DNA of 64,000 nucleotides, from the NCBI GenBank assembly GCA_963677375.2, contig CAXXIF010000001.1, positions 101,016-165,015 of the forward strand. Direction: 5' to 3'. Below are positions 42,161 to 50,110 of this stretch, in pieces. Source of the stretch: Pseudaeromonas sp963677375. GTDB taxonomy: Bacteria > Pseudomonadota > Gammaproteobacteria > Enterobacterales > Aeromonadaceae. Within the stretch, counting starts at the first letter, position 1. Every line of letters starts with the position of its first letter. The notes below the pieces were generated by a model. It was not told where the DNA came from. It did no database searches and saw only the letters and a list, made by a program, of their open reading frames with translations. Made by a program: the position numbers and the translations under genes.

Positions 42161-42238
42161 AAGGTTGCGATAGCATGCCGCTACGCTAATCGACAATTAT
42201 AGCCATGTAAACATCTAGACGGCCAAATGGAGAAATAC

Positions 42239-44536
42239 ATGGCACCTACAACTCATACCCTCGGCTTTCCACGTATCGGCGTGAAGCGCGAACTCAAGCA
42301 AGCCCTGGAACAATACTGGGCAGGAACGATCAGCGCCTCGCAGCTACTCGACACCGGTCGAACCCTGCGTCAGCGCCATTGGCAATGGCAAGCCGAAGCC
42401 GGGATCGACCTGCTGCCGGTGGGCGACTTCGCCTGGTACGATCAGGTGCTGAGCACCTCCTTATTGCTGGGGAATATTCCGGCCCGCCATCGCGATCCGG
42501 ATGGTCACGTCGACCTCGATACTCTGTTCCGCATCGCCCGTGGCCGGGCGCCCACCGGACATGCCGCAGCCGCCAGCGAGATGAGCAAGTGGTTCAACAC
42601 CAATTATCACTATCTGGTGCCCGAGTTTTCACGCGACCAGCCCTTCAGCCTGGAATGGAGCCAGCTGTTTGACGAAGTCGCCGAAGCCCAGGCGCTGGGG
42701 CATACCGTCAAACCGGTACTGCTCGGCCCCTTGAGTTATCTCTGGCTGGGAAAGGTAAAAGGCGAACCTTTTGATCGGCTGGAGCTGCTGCCACAGCTCA
42801 TCAATACCTACGCCGCCATTCTGACCCGTTTGGCCGCAGCCGGTTGCGACTGGGTACAAATCGATGAACCCGCCCTGGTTCTCGATCTGCCCGAAAACTG
42901 GCAACGCGCCTATCAATCCGCCTATGCGGCCCTGCAAGGCCACTGCCGCCTGCTGCTGACCAGTTATTTCGGCCCGGTCGATCATCACTGGTCGCTGATC
43001 CAGCAACTGCCGGTCCAGGGACTACATCTGGATTGCGTCGCCGGACACTGGCCCACCCAGGCACAGCTAGCCACACTGCCGGACGATTGGGTGATCTCGC
43101 TGGGTATCATCAACGGTCGCAATATCTGGCGGGCCGACCTGCAACAACAACTACGACAGCTGACGCCATTGGCAGAACGGCTCGGAGAGAGACTCTGGCT
43201 CGGCAGCTCCTGCTCCCTGTTGCATTGCCCACTGGATCTCCAGGAGGAAACGACGCTGGATCATGAGGCCCGCAGCTGGTTGGCCTTCGCTCGCCAAAAA
43301 TGCGTGGAGCTCAACCTGCTGGCTCAGGCTTTGGGTCAGGGTGAAACTGCAGATATTCAGCGTATTCAAGCCTATAGCGCCCCCATCCAGTCCCGGGCAA
43401 CCTCGACACGGGTGCATAACCCGGCAGTGCAGGTCGCGGTGGCAACCATCACGCCCACGCAAGCACAACGGCAGAGTGGTTACCCGCAACGCGCGGCCAA
43501 GCAACGCCTCGCCTTACAGTTGCCCGCGTGGCCGACCACCACCATCGGCTCATTTCCCCAGACCCGCCAGATCCGGGCCCTGCGCCAGGATTACAAGCAG
43601 GGCCGCCTCAGCAGCGAGGCCTATGAGAGTGCCTTGCAGCAGGAGATCGCATTTGCCGTTCGCGAACAGGAGGCGCTCGATCTGGATGTGCTGGTACACG
43701 GTGAGCCCGAACGCAACGACATGGTGGAATACTTTGGCGAACAGCTGGACGGCTATCTATTCACCCGCAATGGTTGGGTGCAAAGCTATGGCTCCCGCTG
43801 CGTCAAACCGCCCATCATCAGTGGCGACATCAGCCGCCCGCACCCGATCACGGTGGCCTGGAGCCAGTACGCCCAATCCCTCACCCGTAAACCGATGAAG
43901 GGCATGCTGACCGGGCCCTTGACCATGCTCTGCTGGTCATTCCTGCGTGAAGATCTGGACCGCCAGACCATAGCCCGGCAGTTGGCGCTGGCGTTGCGGG
44001 ATGAGGTCTGTGAACTGGAGCAAGCCGGGATCAAGATTATCCAGATCGACGAACCGGCGCTGCGCGAGGGCTTACCCCTGCGCCAAGCCGAGTGGTCGGA
44101 TTATCTGCAATGGGCAGTACAAGCCTTCCAGCTGACAGCGGCAGGAGTACAGGATGAGACCCAGATCCATACCCACATGTGTTATTGCGAGTTTTCCGAT
44201 GTCATGGACGCCATTGCGGCGCTGGATGCCGATGTCATCACGCTGGAGACCTCCCGTTCCGACATGGAATTGCTGGAAACCTTCCGCACTTTCGCCTATC
44301 CCAATGAGATTGGTCCCGGGGTCTACGACATTCATAGCCCCAATGTGCCCAGTATCGAATGGATGGCCAGTTTGCTGCGCAAGGCGGCAGAGCACATTCC
44401 GGCCGAGCGCTTGTGGGTCAATCCGGATTGCGGTCTGAAGACTCGCGGCTGGGAAGAGACCCGGGCCGCATTGGCCAACATGGTCATCGCCGCTAAACAA
44501 CTGCGTCATGATGGGGAGAGCTCAGCCATACGCTAA
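42239..44536 (+). CDS. metE: Cobalamin-independent methionine synthase
   Basis: MetE methylates homocysteine with 5-methyl-tetrahydropteroyl-glutamate. The 765-aa product starts MAPTTHTLGFPRIGVKRELK. The N-terminal half carries CDWVQIDEPALVLDLP; the C-terminal catalytic half has TTIGSFPQT, the zinc ligands in IHTHMCYCEFSD and VNPDCGLKTRGW, and IQIDEPALREGLPL. GGAG lies 8 nt upstream of this ATG; 42227 is an alternative. It is slightly longer than E. coli MetE (753 aa). No cobalamin or SAM riboswitch is seen in the spacer. Confidence 0.97.
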   Translation: MAPTTHTLGFPRIGVKRELKQALEQYWAGTISASQLLDTGRTLRQRHWQWQAEAGIDLLPVGDFAWYDQVLSTSLLLGNIPARHRDPDGHVDLDTLFRIARGRAPTGHAAAASEMSKWFNTNYHYLVPEFSRDQPFSLEWSQLFDEVAEAQALGHTVKPVLLGPLSYLWLGKVKGEPFDRLELLPQLINTYAAILTRLAAAGCDWVQIDEPALVLDLPENWQRAYQSAYAALQGHCRLLLTSYFGPVDHHWSLIQQLPVQGLHLDCVAGHWPTQAQLATLPDDWVISLGIINGRNIWRADLQQQLRQLTPLAERLGERLWLGSSCSLLHCPLDLQEETTLDHEARSWLAFARQKCVELNLLAQALGQGETADIQRIQAYSAPIQSRATSTRVHNPAVQVAVATITPTQAQRQSGYPQRAAKQRLALQLPAWPTTTIGSFPQTRQIRALRQDYKQGRLSSEAYESALQQEIAFAVREQEALDLDVLVHGEPERNDMVEYFGEQLDGYLFTRNGWVQSYGSRCVKPPIISGDISRPHPITVAWSQYAQSLTRKPMKGMLTGPLTMLCWSFLREDLDRQTIARQLALALRDEVCELEQAGIKIIQIDEPALREGLPLRQAEWSDYLQWAVQAFQLTAAGVQDETQIHTHMCYCEFSDVMDAIAALDADVITLETSRSDMELLETFRTFAYPNEIGPGVYDIHSPNVPSIEWMASLLRKAAEHIPAERLWVNPDCGLKTRGWEETRAALANMVIAAKQLRHDGESSAIR

Positions 44537-44593
44537 AGCCCCTTAATCACTGACACCGGAACCTTGTAATGGTGTAAGCCTACCGAGATAAAC

Positions 44594-44624
44594 AGCCGCG
44601 CTATGCTAGCACCTTAGCGCGGCT
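44594..44624. terminator. Convergent terminator between metE and the MFS gene
   Basis: AGCCGCGCTA (44594-44603) pairs perfectly with TAGCGCGGCT (44615-44624), loop of 11. The T tracts are interrupted (ATCTTGACTT forward, GTTTATC reverse), so it may be moderate in both directions. Confidence 0.6.
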
Positions 44625-44632
44625 ATCTTGAC

Positions 44633-45823
44633 TTACCCCCGAGCGGTCCGGATGGTACGCCCCAGCCAGAGGTGAGCCACCAGCGCCAACACGCCACAAG
44701 CAGCCATGACTCCCGCCATAGGGAGTGCTGAGGTGGCGGGAAAGCTGTTGACCGCAACCCCGGCCAGAGCCCCGGCGCCAAAGCGCATGGTGCCAGCCAG
44801 TGCCGAAGCCGTTCCGGCATTTGCCGGGAAGAAGCCGAGAGCATGGCTGGTGGCATTCGCCCCGACCAACCCTAATTGGCCGACGTAGCAGCAGACGGGC
44901 ACGACAATGCCCCATAGGCCGCCCCAGCCGCTGGCACCGTTGGCAAATAACACCACACCCGCACCGGCACTGAGCACTAGCCCGAGTCGCAGCATGGCCA
45001 ACAAACCGACCCGTTTCACCAGTCGGCCATTGATAAAGGTCATCAGCATCAAAAACAGCACATTCAGGCCAAACAACAAACCATAGTGCTGGGGCGCGAT
45101 CCCGAAATACTGGATATAGACATAGGGCGAACCACTGATGAACGCGAACATACCCGCCGAGGCGAAGGTGCTGGCTAACAGGCTGCCCATCGCCTTGCGG
45201 TGACACAACACCCGGTAATAATTACCCAGCACAGTGCCCAGATGCAGGGGTTGTCGATGCTCTGCTTTCAGCGTTTCAGGGATCAAAGCCAGGATCGCCA
45301 CCCACAGCAGGGCTCCCAGCAACGCCAGCAGAATAAAGATCGACTGCCAGCCAAGACCCAGCATGGCGCCCCCGAGCAGGGGCGCAACCAGAGGGGCCAA
45401 CGTCATGGTCAGAATAACAATAGTCATGGCCCGCACGACTTCATCCGGGGTAAACAGATCCCGGAGCAGGGCGTTCACCACCACGGCGCCGGCGGCACCG
45501 CCAATCGCCTGCAGCAAACGAAAGGCGAGCAGCACGGGCAAACTCTCGGCAAAGATACAACCGATAGAGGCCAGCACAAATAACGCGACACCAAACAGAA
45601 TCACCGGTTTGCGGCCGAAACTGTCGGCTATGGGGCCGTAAAAGAGCTGACCGATGGCAAAACCAACCAGAAAGGTACTGATCGTCAGCTGCACTGCTTC
45701 GACGCTGGCTCGTAAATCCACCGCAATGCTGGGAATGGCGGGCAGATACATATCCACGGCCAGGGGGGTCAACCCGGAGAGCGCCCCGAGCATAATGAGC
45801 AGGAACGTTGAAGAGGTGCGCAT
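44633..45823 (-). CDS. Bcr/CflA-type drug resistance MFS transporter
   Basis: A 396-aa 12-helix major facilitator protein. It has the DHA1 Bcr/CflA marks PLAVDMYLPAIPSIA in helix 1, the motif A variant GQLFYGPIADSFGRKPVIL between helices 2 and 3, and APLVAPLLGGAM in helix 5. It resembles E. coli Bcr, which exports bicyclomycin and small peptides such as cysteine; the substrate here is unknown. ATG 45823 aligns with the family; a TTG 15 nt upstream is possible. Confidence 0.9.
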   Translation of the reverse strand: MRTSSTFLLIMLGALSGLTPLAVDMYLPAIPSIAVDLRASVEAVQLTISTFLVGFAIGQLFYGPIADSFGRKPVILFGVALFVLASIGCIFAESLPVLLAFRLLQAIGGAAGAVVVNALLRDLFTPDEVVRAMTIVILTMTLAPLVAPLLGGAMLGLGWQSIFILLALLGALLWVAILALIPETLKAEHRQPLHLGTVLGNYYRVLCHRKAMGSLLASTFASAGMFAFISGSPYVYIQYFGIAPQHYGLLFGLNVLFLMLMTFINGRLVKRVGLLAMLRLGLVLSAGAGVVLFANGASGWGGLWGIVVPVCCYVGQLGLVGANATSHALGFFPANAGTASALAGTMRFGAGALAGVAVNSFPATSALPMAGVMAACGVLALVAHLWLGRTIRTARG

Positions 45824-46003
45824 ACTGGAAAGTTCCAAAGGAGTTGAGCCCTGAGTGTAACGGATACTTGATCGGCTTCACAAAAAAAAGCAGGCCTAGA
45901 ACACGATTCATCGGCTTCGCATTGACCGCAGAGCATGGGAGAATAGCCGCTCAGAACGGCCATCAAGCCAATGGCACAGATCTCGTTACCCACAAGGATC
46001 AGG

Positions 46004-46549
46004 ATGAAACATCTTCTCTCCGCCTGCATGCTCCTCCTGCTGGCAGGTTGCAGCATCGTCAGCAAGGATCAATGCCAAAACCTCAACTGGTACGGCCGGG
46101 GGTATGCCGATGCGCTACGGGGTGAACCTTACTCCCAAGGTTCGCGCTATGTCAGCGCCTGTCGTGATCAAGGCATCTATCTGGATATAGCCCCCTGGCA
46201 ACGGGGTTATCAACACAACCTCAACCAGATGTGTCCCCTGAACAAAGCCAAGACTCTCGCCAATAGCCCCCAGTCCTATCAGGGGCCTTGTCTGGCGATC
46301 CCGGCATTTGCCTCGGCCTATCACGCCGAACTGGCAAAAGCACAGGAGCGAGCAGTTCTGCAAAAAGCCGAAGACGATCTGGTAAACATTCGTCGGGAAC
46401 ATGCCGCCTTGCGCGGCAAGCAGGATGCCGCCGCCAAGGCCAGATTGCAGGAGCTGGAGTGGAGCGAGTTTCAACTCCAGCAGACCCTGCTCGAACTCAG
46501 ACCGCCGGTCGCTGTCGAAGGCGACGTATTGAATCCCAGCTTGCATTAA
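46004..46549 (+). CDS. DUF2799 lipoprotein, first of tandem pair
   Basis: The 181-aa product has a lipoprotein signal (MKHLLSACMLLLLAGC, lipobox LAGC with Cys16). It continues with the DUF2799 core, QCQNLNWYGRGYADALRG, then a conserved spaced C...Y..G pattern (ACRDQGIYLDIAPWQRGYQ) and a C-terminal coiled coil (about 115-165). Residue +2 after Cys is Ser, predicting outer-membrane sorting. DUF2799 has no known function. AAGGATCAGG precedes the ATG. It is divergent from the MFS gene. Confidence 0.85.
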   Translation: MKHLLSACMLLLLAGCSIVSKDQCQNLNWYGRGYADALRGEPYSQGSRYVSACRDQGIYLDIAPWQRGYQHNLNQMCPLNKAKTLANSPQSYQGPCLAIPAFASAYHAELAKAQERAVLQKAEDDLVNIRREHAALRGKQDAAAKARLQELEWSEFQLQQTLLELRPPVAVEGDVLNPSLH

Positions 46550-46567
46550 CCTGTCGGAGTCACTGTT

Positions 46568-47137
46568 ATGTGTTCATTCCTTGGCTTGAGCCGCCATCTC
46601 GCGCTGCTGTTGCTCGCGGGTTGCAGTGCACTCTCCGAACAACAATGTCATCTCGGTGACTGGTACGGTCTCGGCTATCAAGATGGGCAGGCCGGACGCA
46701 GCAGAAGCCGTCTCGAGGAGTACCATAAATCCTGTGCCGACTATGGGGTCACTCCCGACCCCACCCGCTGGCAGGAGGGATACGACAAGGGGCTGGCCTA
46801 TTACTGCATCCCCGAACTGGCCTACGCCAAGGGGAAAAATGGCGATGAGTACCATGGGGTATGCCCCAACGACGCCAGCTTCCGCCATCTGTATGAGCGT
46901 GGGCATCAGGAATACCAACTGCAACAACAACTGGCGGATATAGCCCGCGAACTGGATCGTCTGGATGACGAACGGGAACACCTCTGGAAGAGCTATCGCC
47001 ATAGCCAGGACGAGGGCGAGCGGCATGAACTGCGCCATCGCTTACAGCAGATGGACTGGCAGGAGATGGAGCTGCGGCAGCAACATATGGCTACCCAGCA
47101 GCAACAGCAACTGCTGTTGGCGACGCCCAGAGACTAG
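46568..47137 (+). CDS. DUF2799 lipoprotein, second of tandem pair
   Basis: A 189-aa paralogue of the preceding gene, 18 nt downstream. Lipobox LAGC (Cys19, Ser at +2), then EQQCHLGDWYGLGYQDGQAG, CADYGVTPDPTRWQEGYDKG and LAYYC, closer to the DUF2799 consensus than its neighbour. The C-terminal third is a Q/E/R-rich coiled coil ending QQQQQLLLATPRD. CGGAG precedes the ATG by 9 nt. The pair is likely one operon from an old duplication. Confidence 0.87.
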   Translation: MCSFLGLSRHLALLLLAGCSALSEQQCHLGDWYGLGYQDGQAGRSRSRLEEYHKSCADYGVTPDPTRWQEGYDKGLAYYCIPELAYAKGKNGDEYHGVCPNDASFRHLYERGHQEYQLQQQLADIARELDRLDDEREHLWKSYRHSQDEGERHELRHRLQQMDWQEMELRQQHMATQQQQQLLLATPRD

Positions 47138-47156
47138 CCCGCCGCCCAACCGAACG

Positions 47157-47190
47157 CTGTCATCTTTTTGTCATTTATCCTTCATACACT
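47157..47190 (+). promoter_or_regulatory. Pho box promoter of the first chemoreceptor
   Basis: CTGTCAT-CTTT-TTGTCAT (47157-47174) matches the PhoB 7-4-7 direct repeat in 13 of 14 fixed positions. A weaker third repeat CCTTCAT follows at the same 11-nt period. TACACT (-10, 47185-47190) lies exactly 10 nt after the second repeat, the spacing of the E. coli phoA promoter. Confidence 0.75.
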
Positions 47191-47215
47191 CACGGCAAAA
47201 CGTGAGGATGTCGCC

Positions 47216-49162
47216 ATGAAGATTGCCCATTTTTCCCTGCTCAGCTCCTTGTTACTCCTGCTGCTGGCCTCCGTTCTGTGCGGGAGCCTCTACATCGGCT
47301 GGCAACAGCGACTGAGCCAGGAACAACAAGGCGCAAACTTCGAGCTATTGCGACAAGCGGTCAGCCAGCATGCGCAACGCCAGATCGGCGAATATCTATT
47401 GACCGGAGATGCCAGCCGCCTGGCCCAGGCGCGCAAATCGCTGGAGCAAGCGGCCACCCTGCTGGGCCAGCTGCCGGCATCACTGACGCTTAGCACCCAG
47501 CAACAACTGCAGCAGTTAAATAAAAAAATGGGTGGCGAATATCTGTCGGCCGGGAAATTGGCGGGGAATAGCCAACAGTTGTTACAGCACGCCGAAAGTG
47601 AATTGATGAGCAACCTGGGGCTGTTGACCCGTTACGCCCTCAACGCCCAGCATCCGCAAAGCAATGCCTACCTCTCTCTTACTGCCAGCATGGCACCGGG
47701 AGTCGCCAAGATTGCCCAGCTTCGCGAAAATCTGATGAGTCAGCACGACAGTCGCTTGTTAAGTTCGCTGCAGTTTGAATTAACCAGCCTGCAGAAGCAG
47801 ATGACACAGCTTCAAGCCCTACCGCTGCTGGGGTTGAAGGCCAATAGTGACGATGATTTTCCCTCTTTGGGGGAAGAAACTGTGGCCGCCGATCAGGGTG
47901 AAGAACCCAAGGCCGAGCTGGCAAGCCTGCTGACCCGTTATCCCAAGGAACTGGACAACACCCGTCGCATGCTGGAACAGCAACAACAGATGAAGCAACA
48001 ATTGACCACGGATTTCCGGCAGTTGGAAAACGGCATCCTGGAAATCGGTAAGGCACTGCAACAAGCGCAAACCCGACAACTGGAACAGCTCGGGCTGACC
48101 CTGATCATTCTGGTGGGCATTCTGGTGCTGTTTGCGTTGCTCTCCTTCCTGTTCCAGCAACGACTGGTGGTTTCCCGCCTGCATGTTCTGCGCAATGCCT
48201 TCCGTCATCTGGTCAGCACGGGGCGCCCCGAGCCGCTGCCCGTGCAGCATACCCACAGCGAACTGGGAGAAATCGCCAACTGCTTCAATCAACTGATGGC
48301 ATTGCTCAGTCAGCAACAAGATGACAAGAGTCATCAGCTGGGCCGGATCTCCCAGACGCTGGAAGGCATGGTCAGCCAGGTGGAACAAATTCGCCAACAT
48401 GCCGAGCAAGCCGATGGCGCCATCGAAGCCGGACAAGACATGATGGAGGAGCTGAATTTACTGGCCAGCGAAGTCCATCAGGTCGCCAACGATATCGCCG
48501 AGCATGCCCGTCACAACGAGAGCTCCATGCTGCACAGCCAGGATCTGGTCCAGCAACTGCAAGCGGCGACCCGACGGACCGGTGAAGCCGTCGAAGCCAG
48601 TCAGGGGTCGTTGCAACTGCTGGATGAGTCGATGAAGAATGCTACCGCCATCATCGATGTGATCAGTCATATTGCCGAGCAGACCAATCTGCTGGCCCTG
48701 AATGCAGCCATTGAAGCGGCGCGCGCCGGAGCCCATGGGCGCGGTTTTGCTGTCGTCGCAGATGAGGTGCGTCATCTCTCGGCCAGTACACAGAAGTCCC
48801 TGTCGCAGATCCTGACCATCTTCACTCGCCTCAAGGGGGCCACAGGGGAGCTAAGCGACACCATTCATGCCATTGCCGATGCTTCCGGACAACAGCAACA
48901 GCATGCCGATGGTCTCTGGGATACGGCCCAAGGCGTACGCGAGACAGCGCGCAGTACGGCTGTCGTGGCCAACCAGGGTGCCGGAAATGCCCGGAGTCAG
49001 GTCGAAAAATTACAGGCGTTTGCCACTTTGATGCAAAGTATGCGTCAGCAATCGCTGGACATGTCCGGCCAGTCGGTGCAAGTGGCCCAGCACATCCAAG
49101 CTCAGGCCAAGCTCATAACCCAGACCCTGCAAGGAGCCGAATCTGCTGAGGTAGCCACCTGA
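47216..49162 (+). CDS. Methyl-accepting chemotaxis protein with large periplasmic helical domain
   Basis: A 648-aa chemoreceptor. TM1 spans about 7-29, a long Q/L-rich helical periplasmic domain 30-290, TM2 292-314, then a HAMP-like region and the cytoplasmic signalling domain with the hairpin tip EQTNLLALNAAIEAARAGAH-GRGFAVVADEVR near 500. The sensor looks like a helical bundle rather than Cache; ligand unknown. There is no CheR-tethering pentapeptide at the C-terminus. GAGG precedes the ATG. The Pho box promoter suggests induction by phosphate starvation. Confidence 0.93.
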   Translation: MKIAHFSLLSSLLLLLLASVLCGSLYIGWQQRLSQEQQGANFELLRQAVSQHAQRQIGEYLLTGDASRLAQARKSLEQAATLLGQLPASLTLSTQQQLQQLNKKMGGEYLSAGKLAGNSQQLLQHAESELMSNLGLLTRYALNAQHPQSNAYLSLTASMAPGVAKIAQLRENLMSQHDSRLLSSLQFELTSLQKQMTQLQALPLLGLKANSDDDFPSLGEETVAADQGEEPKAELASLLTRYPKELDNTRRMLEQQQQMKQQLTTDFRQLENGILEIGKALQQAQTRQLEQLGLTLIILVGILVLFALLSFLFQQRLVVSRLHVLRNAFRHLVSTGRPEPLPVQHTHSELGEIANCFNQLMALLSQQQDDKSHQLGRISQTLEGMVSQVEQIRQHAEQADGAIEAGQDMMEELNLLASEVHQVANDIAEHARHNESSMLHSQDLVQQLQAATRRTGEAVEASQGSLQLLDESMKNATAIIDVISHIAEQTNLLALNAAIEAARAGAHGRGFAVVADEVRHLSASTQKSLSQILTIFTRLKGATGELSDTIHAIADASGQQQQHADGLWDTAQGVRETARSTAVVANQGAGNARSQVEKLQAFATLMQSMRQQSLDMSGQSVQVAQHIQAQAKLITQTLQGAESAEVAT

Positions 49163-49246
49163 AGGGCGGCACAGCATTCAAGCCGCAGAACATCGCCACC
49201 AGTGCCGCTGCGTCACGAGCCAGCACCTCACTATTTCTTCGCACCA

Positions 49247-50017
49247 CTAGGCACCAGCAGCGCCACGCCGGGCGGCCTGGATATAGAGGTCGAAGCGATT
49301 GCTCTTGGTTTCAATGGCACTGCTGGGCTTCATCTCGTTGAGCCAGCCAGCGTAATCCGGGCGTTTGACCACCACCCGCTTGCTGGCCACGGCCAAGGCG
49401 GCCGGTAACAGAGCATCGGCATCGAGATCCGGCCCCACCAGGGACTGAAACACCCGCATCTCTTTTTTCACCAGCGCCGACTTCTTCTTGTGAGGAAACA
49501 TGGGGTCGAGATAGACCACCTCGGGTTCTATCGTCAACTCTTGCAACCGTTGCAAGGCCGGCCCCGGTAACAGGCTCATCCGCTGCCGCATCCAGGGACC
49601 GATTTCACCATCGGCATAGCCCCGGGCCAGACCATCGGCCAACAAGGCGGCAACCACAGGGCTGCGCTCCAGCATCACCACCTGGCAGCCCAGTGACGCC
49701 AAGACAAACGCATCCCGACCCAGTCCGGCGGTGGCATCGACCACCAGCGGATTGGCACCGGATTTTAGCCCCACCGCCTTGGCGATGGACTGACCCCGTC
49801 CACCGCCAAACTTGCGACGGTGCGCCACGGCACCCTCGACAAAATCGACATACACGGCCCCCAACTGCGGCTCATCCAGCTTGCGCAATTCCAGGCGGGT
49901 TTCGGTCCAGACCAGTGCGAAGGGCGCTGGTAACGCCAGACCGCCTAGCTCGGCGGCCAGACGCTGGGCATCCGCTTGCCGCGACAGGCACTCGGCGATG
50001 ACTTCAATGACAAACAT
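49247..50017 (-). CDS. rsmJ: 16S rRNA m2G1516 methyltransferase RsmJ
   Basis: RsmJ methylates G1516 of 16S rRNA. The 256-aa product starts MFVIEVIAECLSRQADAQ, and has the family segment RRKFGGGRGQSIAKAVGLK, the SAM-binding motif VVDATAGLGRDAFVLASLG and the catalytic-type motif EVVYLDPMFPHKKKSALVKK. GGGGAAG lies 5 nt before the chosen ATG; the frame extends upstream to 50065 but through a hairpin. Confidence 0.95.
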   Translation of the reverse strand: MFVIEVIAECLSRQADAQRLAAELGGLALPAPFALVWTETRLELRKLDEPQLGAVYVDFVEGAVAHRRKFGGGRGQSIAKAVGLKSGANPLVVDATAGLGRDAFVLASLGCQVVMLERSPVVAALLADGLARGYADGEIGPWMRQRMSLLPGPALQRLQELTIEPEVVYLDPMFPHKKKSALVKKEMRVFQSLVGPDLDADALLPAALAVASKRVVVKRPDYAGWLNEMKPSSAIETKSNRFDLYIQAARRGAAGA

Positions 50018-50034
50018 GCAGCTTCCCCATAGCA

Positions 50035-50061
50035 ACAGGCTCCCGGAGTGCGGGAGCCTGT
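50035..50061 (-). terminator. Hairpin between the second chemoreceptor and rsmJ
   Basis: ACAGGCTCCCG (50035-50045) pairs perfectly with CGGGAGCCTGT (50051-50061), loop of 5. It is 50 nt after the chemoreceptor stop and only 18 nt before the rsmJ start, with a poor T tract (TTGCT). It is probably a terminator for the chemoreceptor, possibly leaky. Confidence 0.6.
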
Positions 50062-50110
50062 GCATTGTATCAGAGAGTCGAGGGCGGCCTAAGCAGATGC
50101 CTGCAACACC

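Noticed and set aside
42161..42238. Methionine-related riboswitch upstream of metE
   Set aside because: The leader is too short for a cobalamin or SAM riboswitch and shows no such core; MetR control explains the arrangement.
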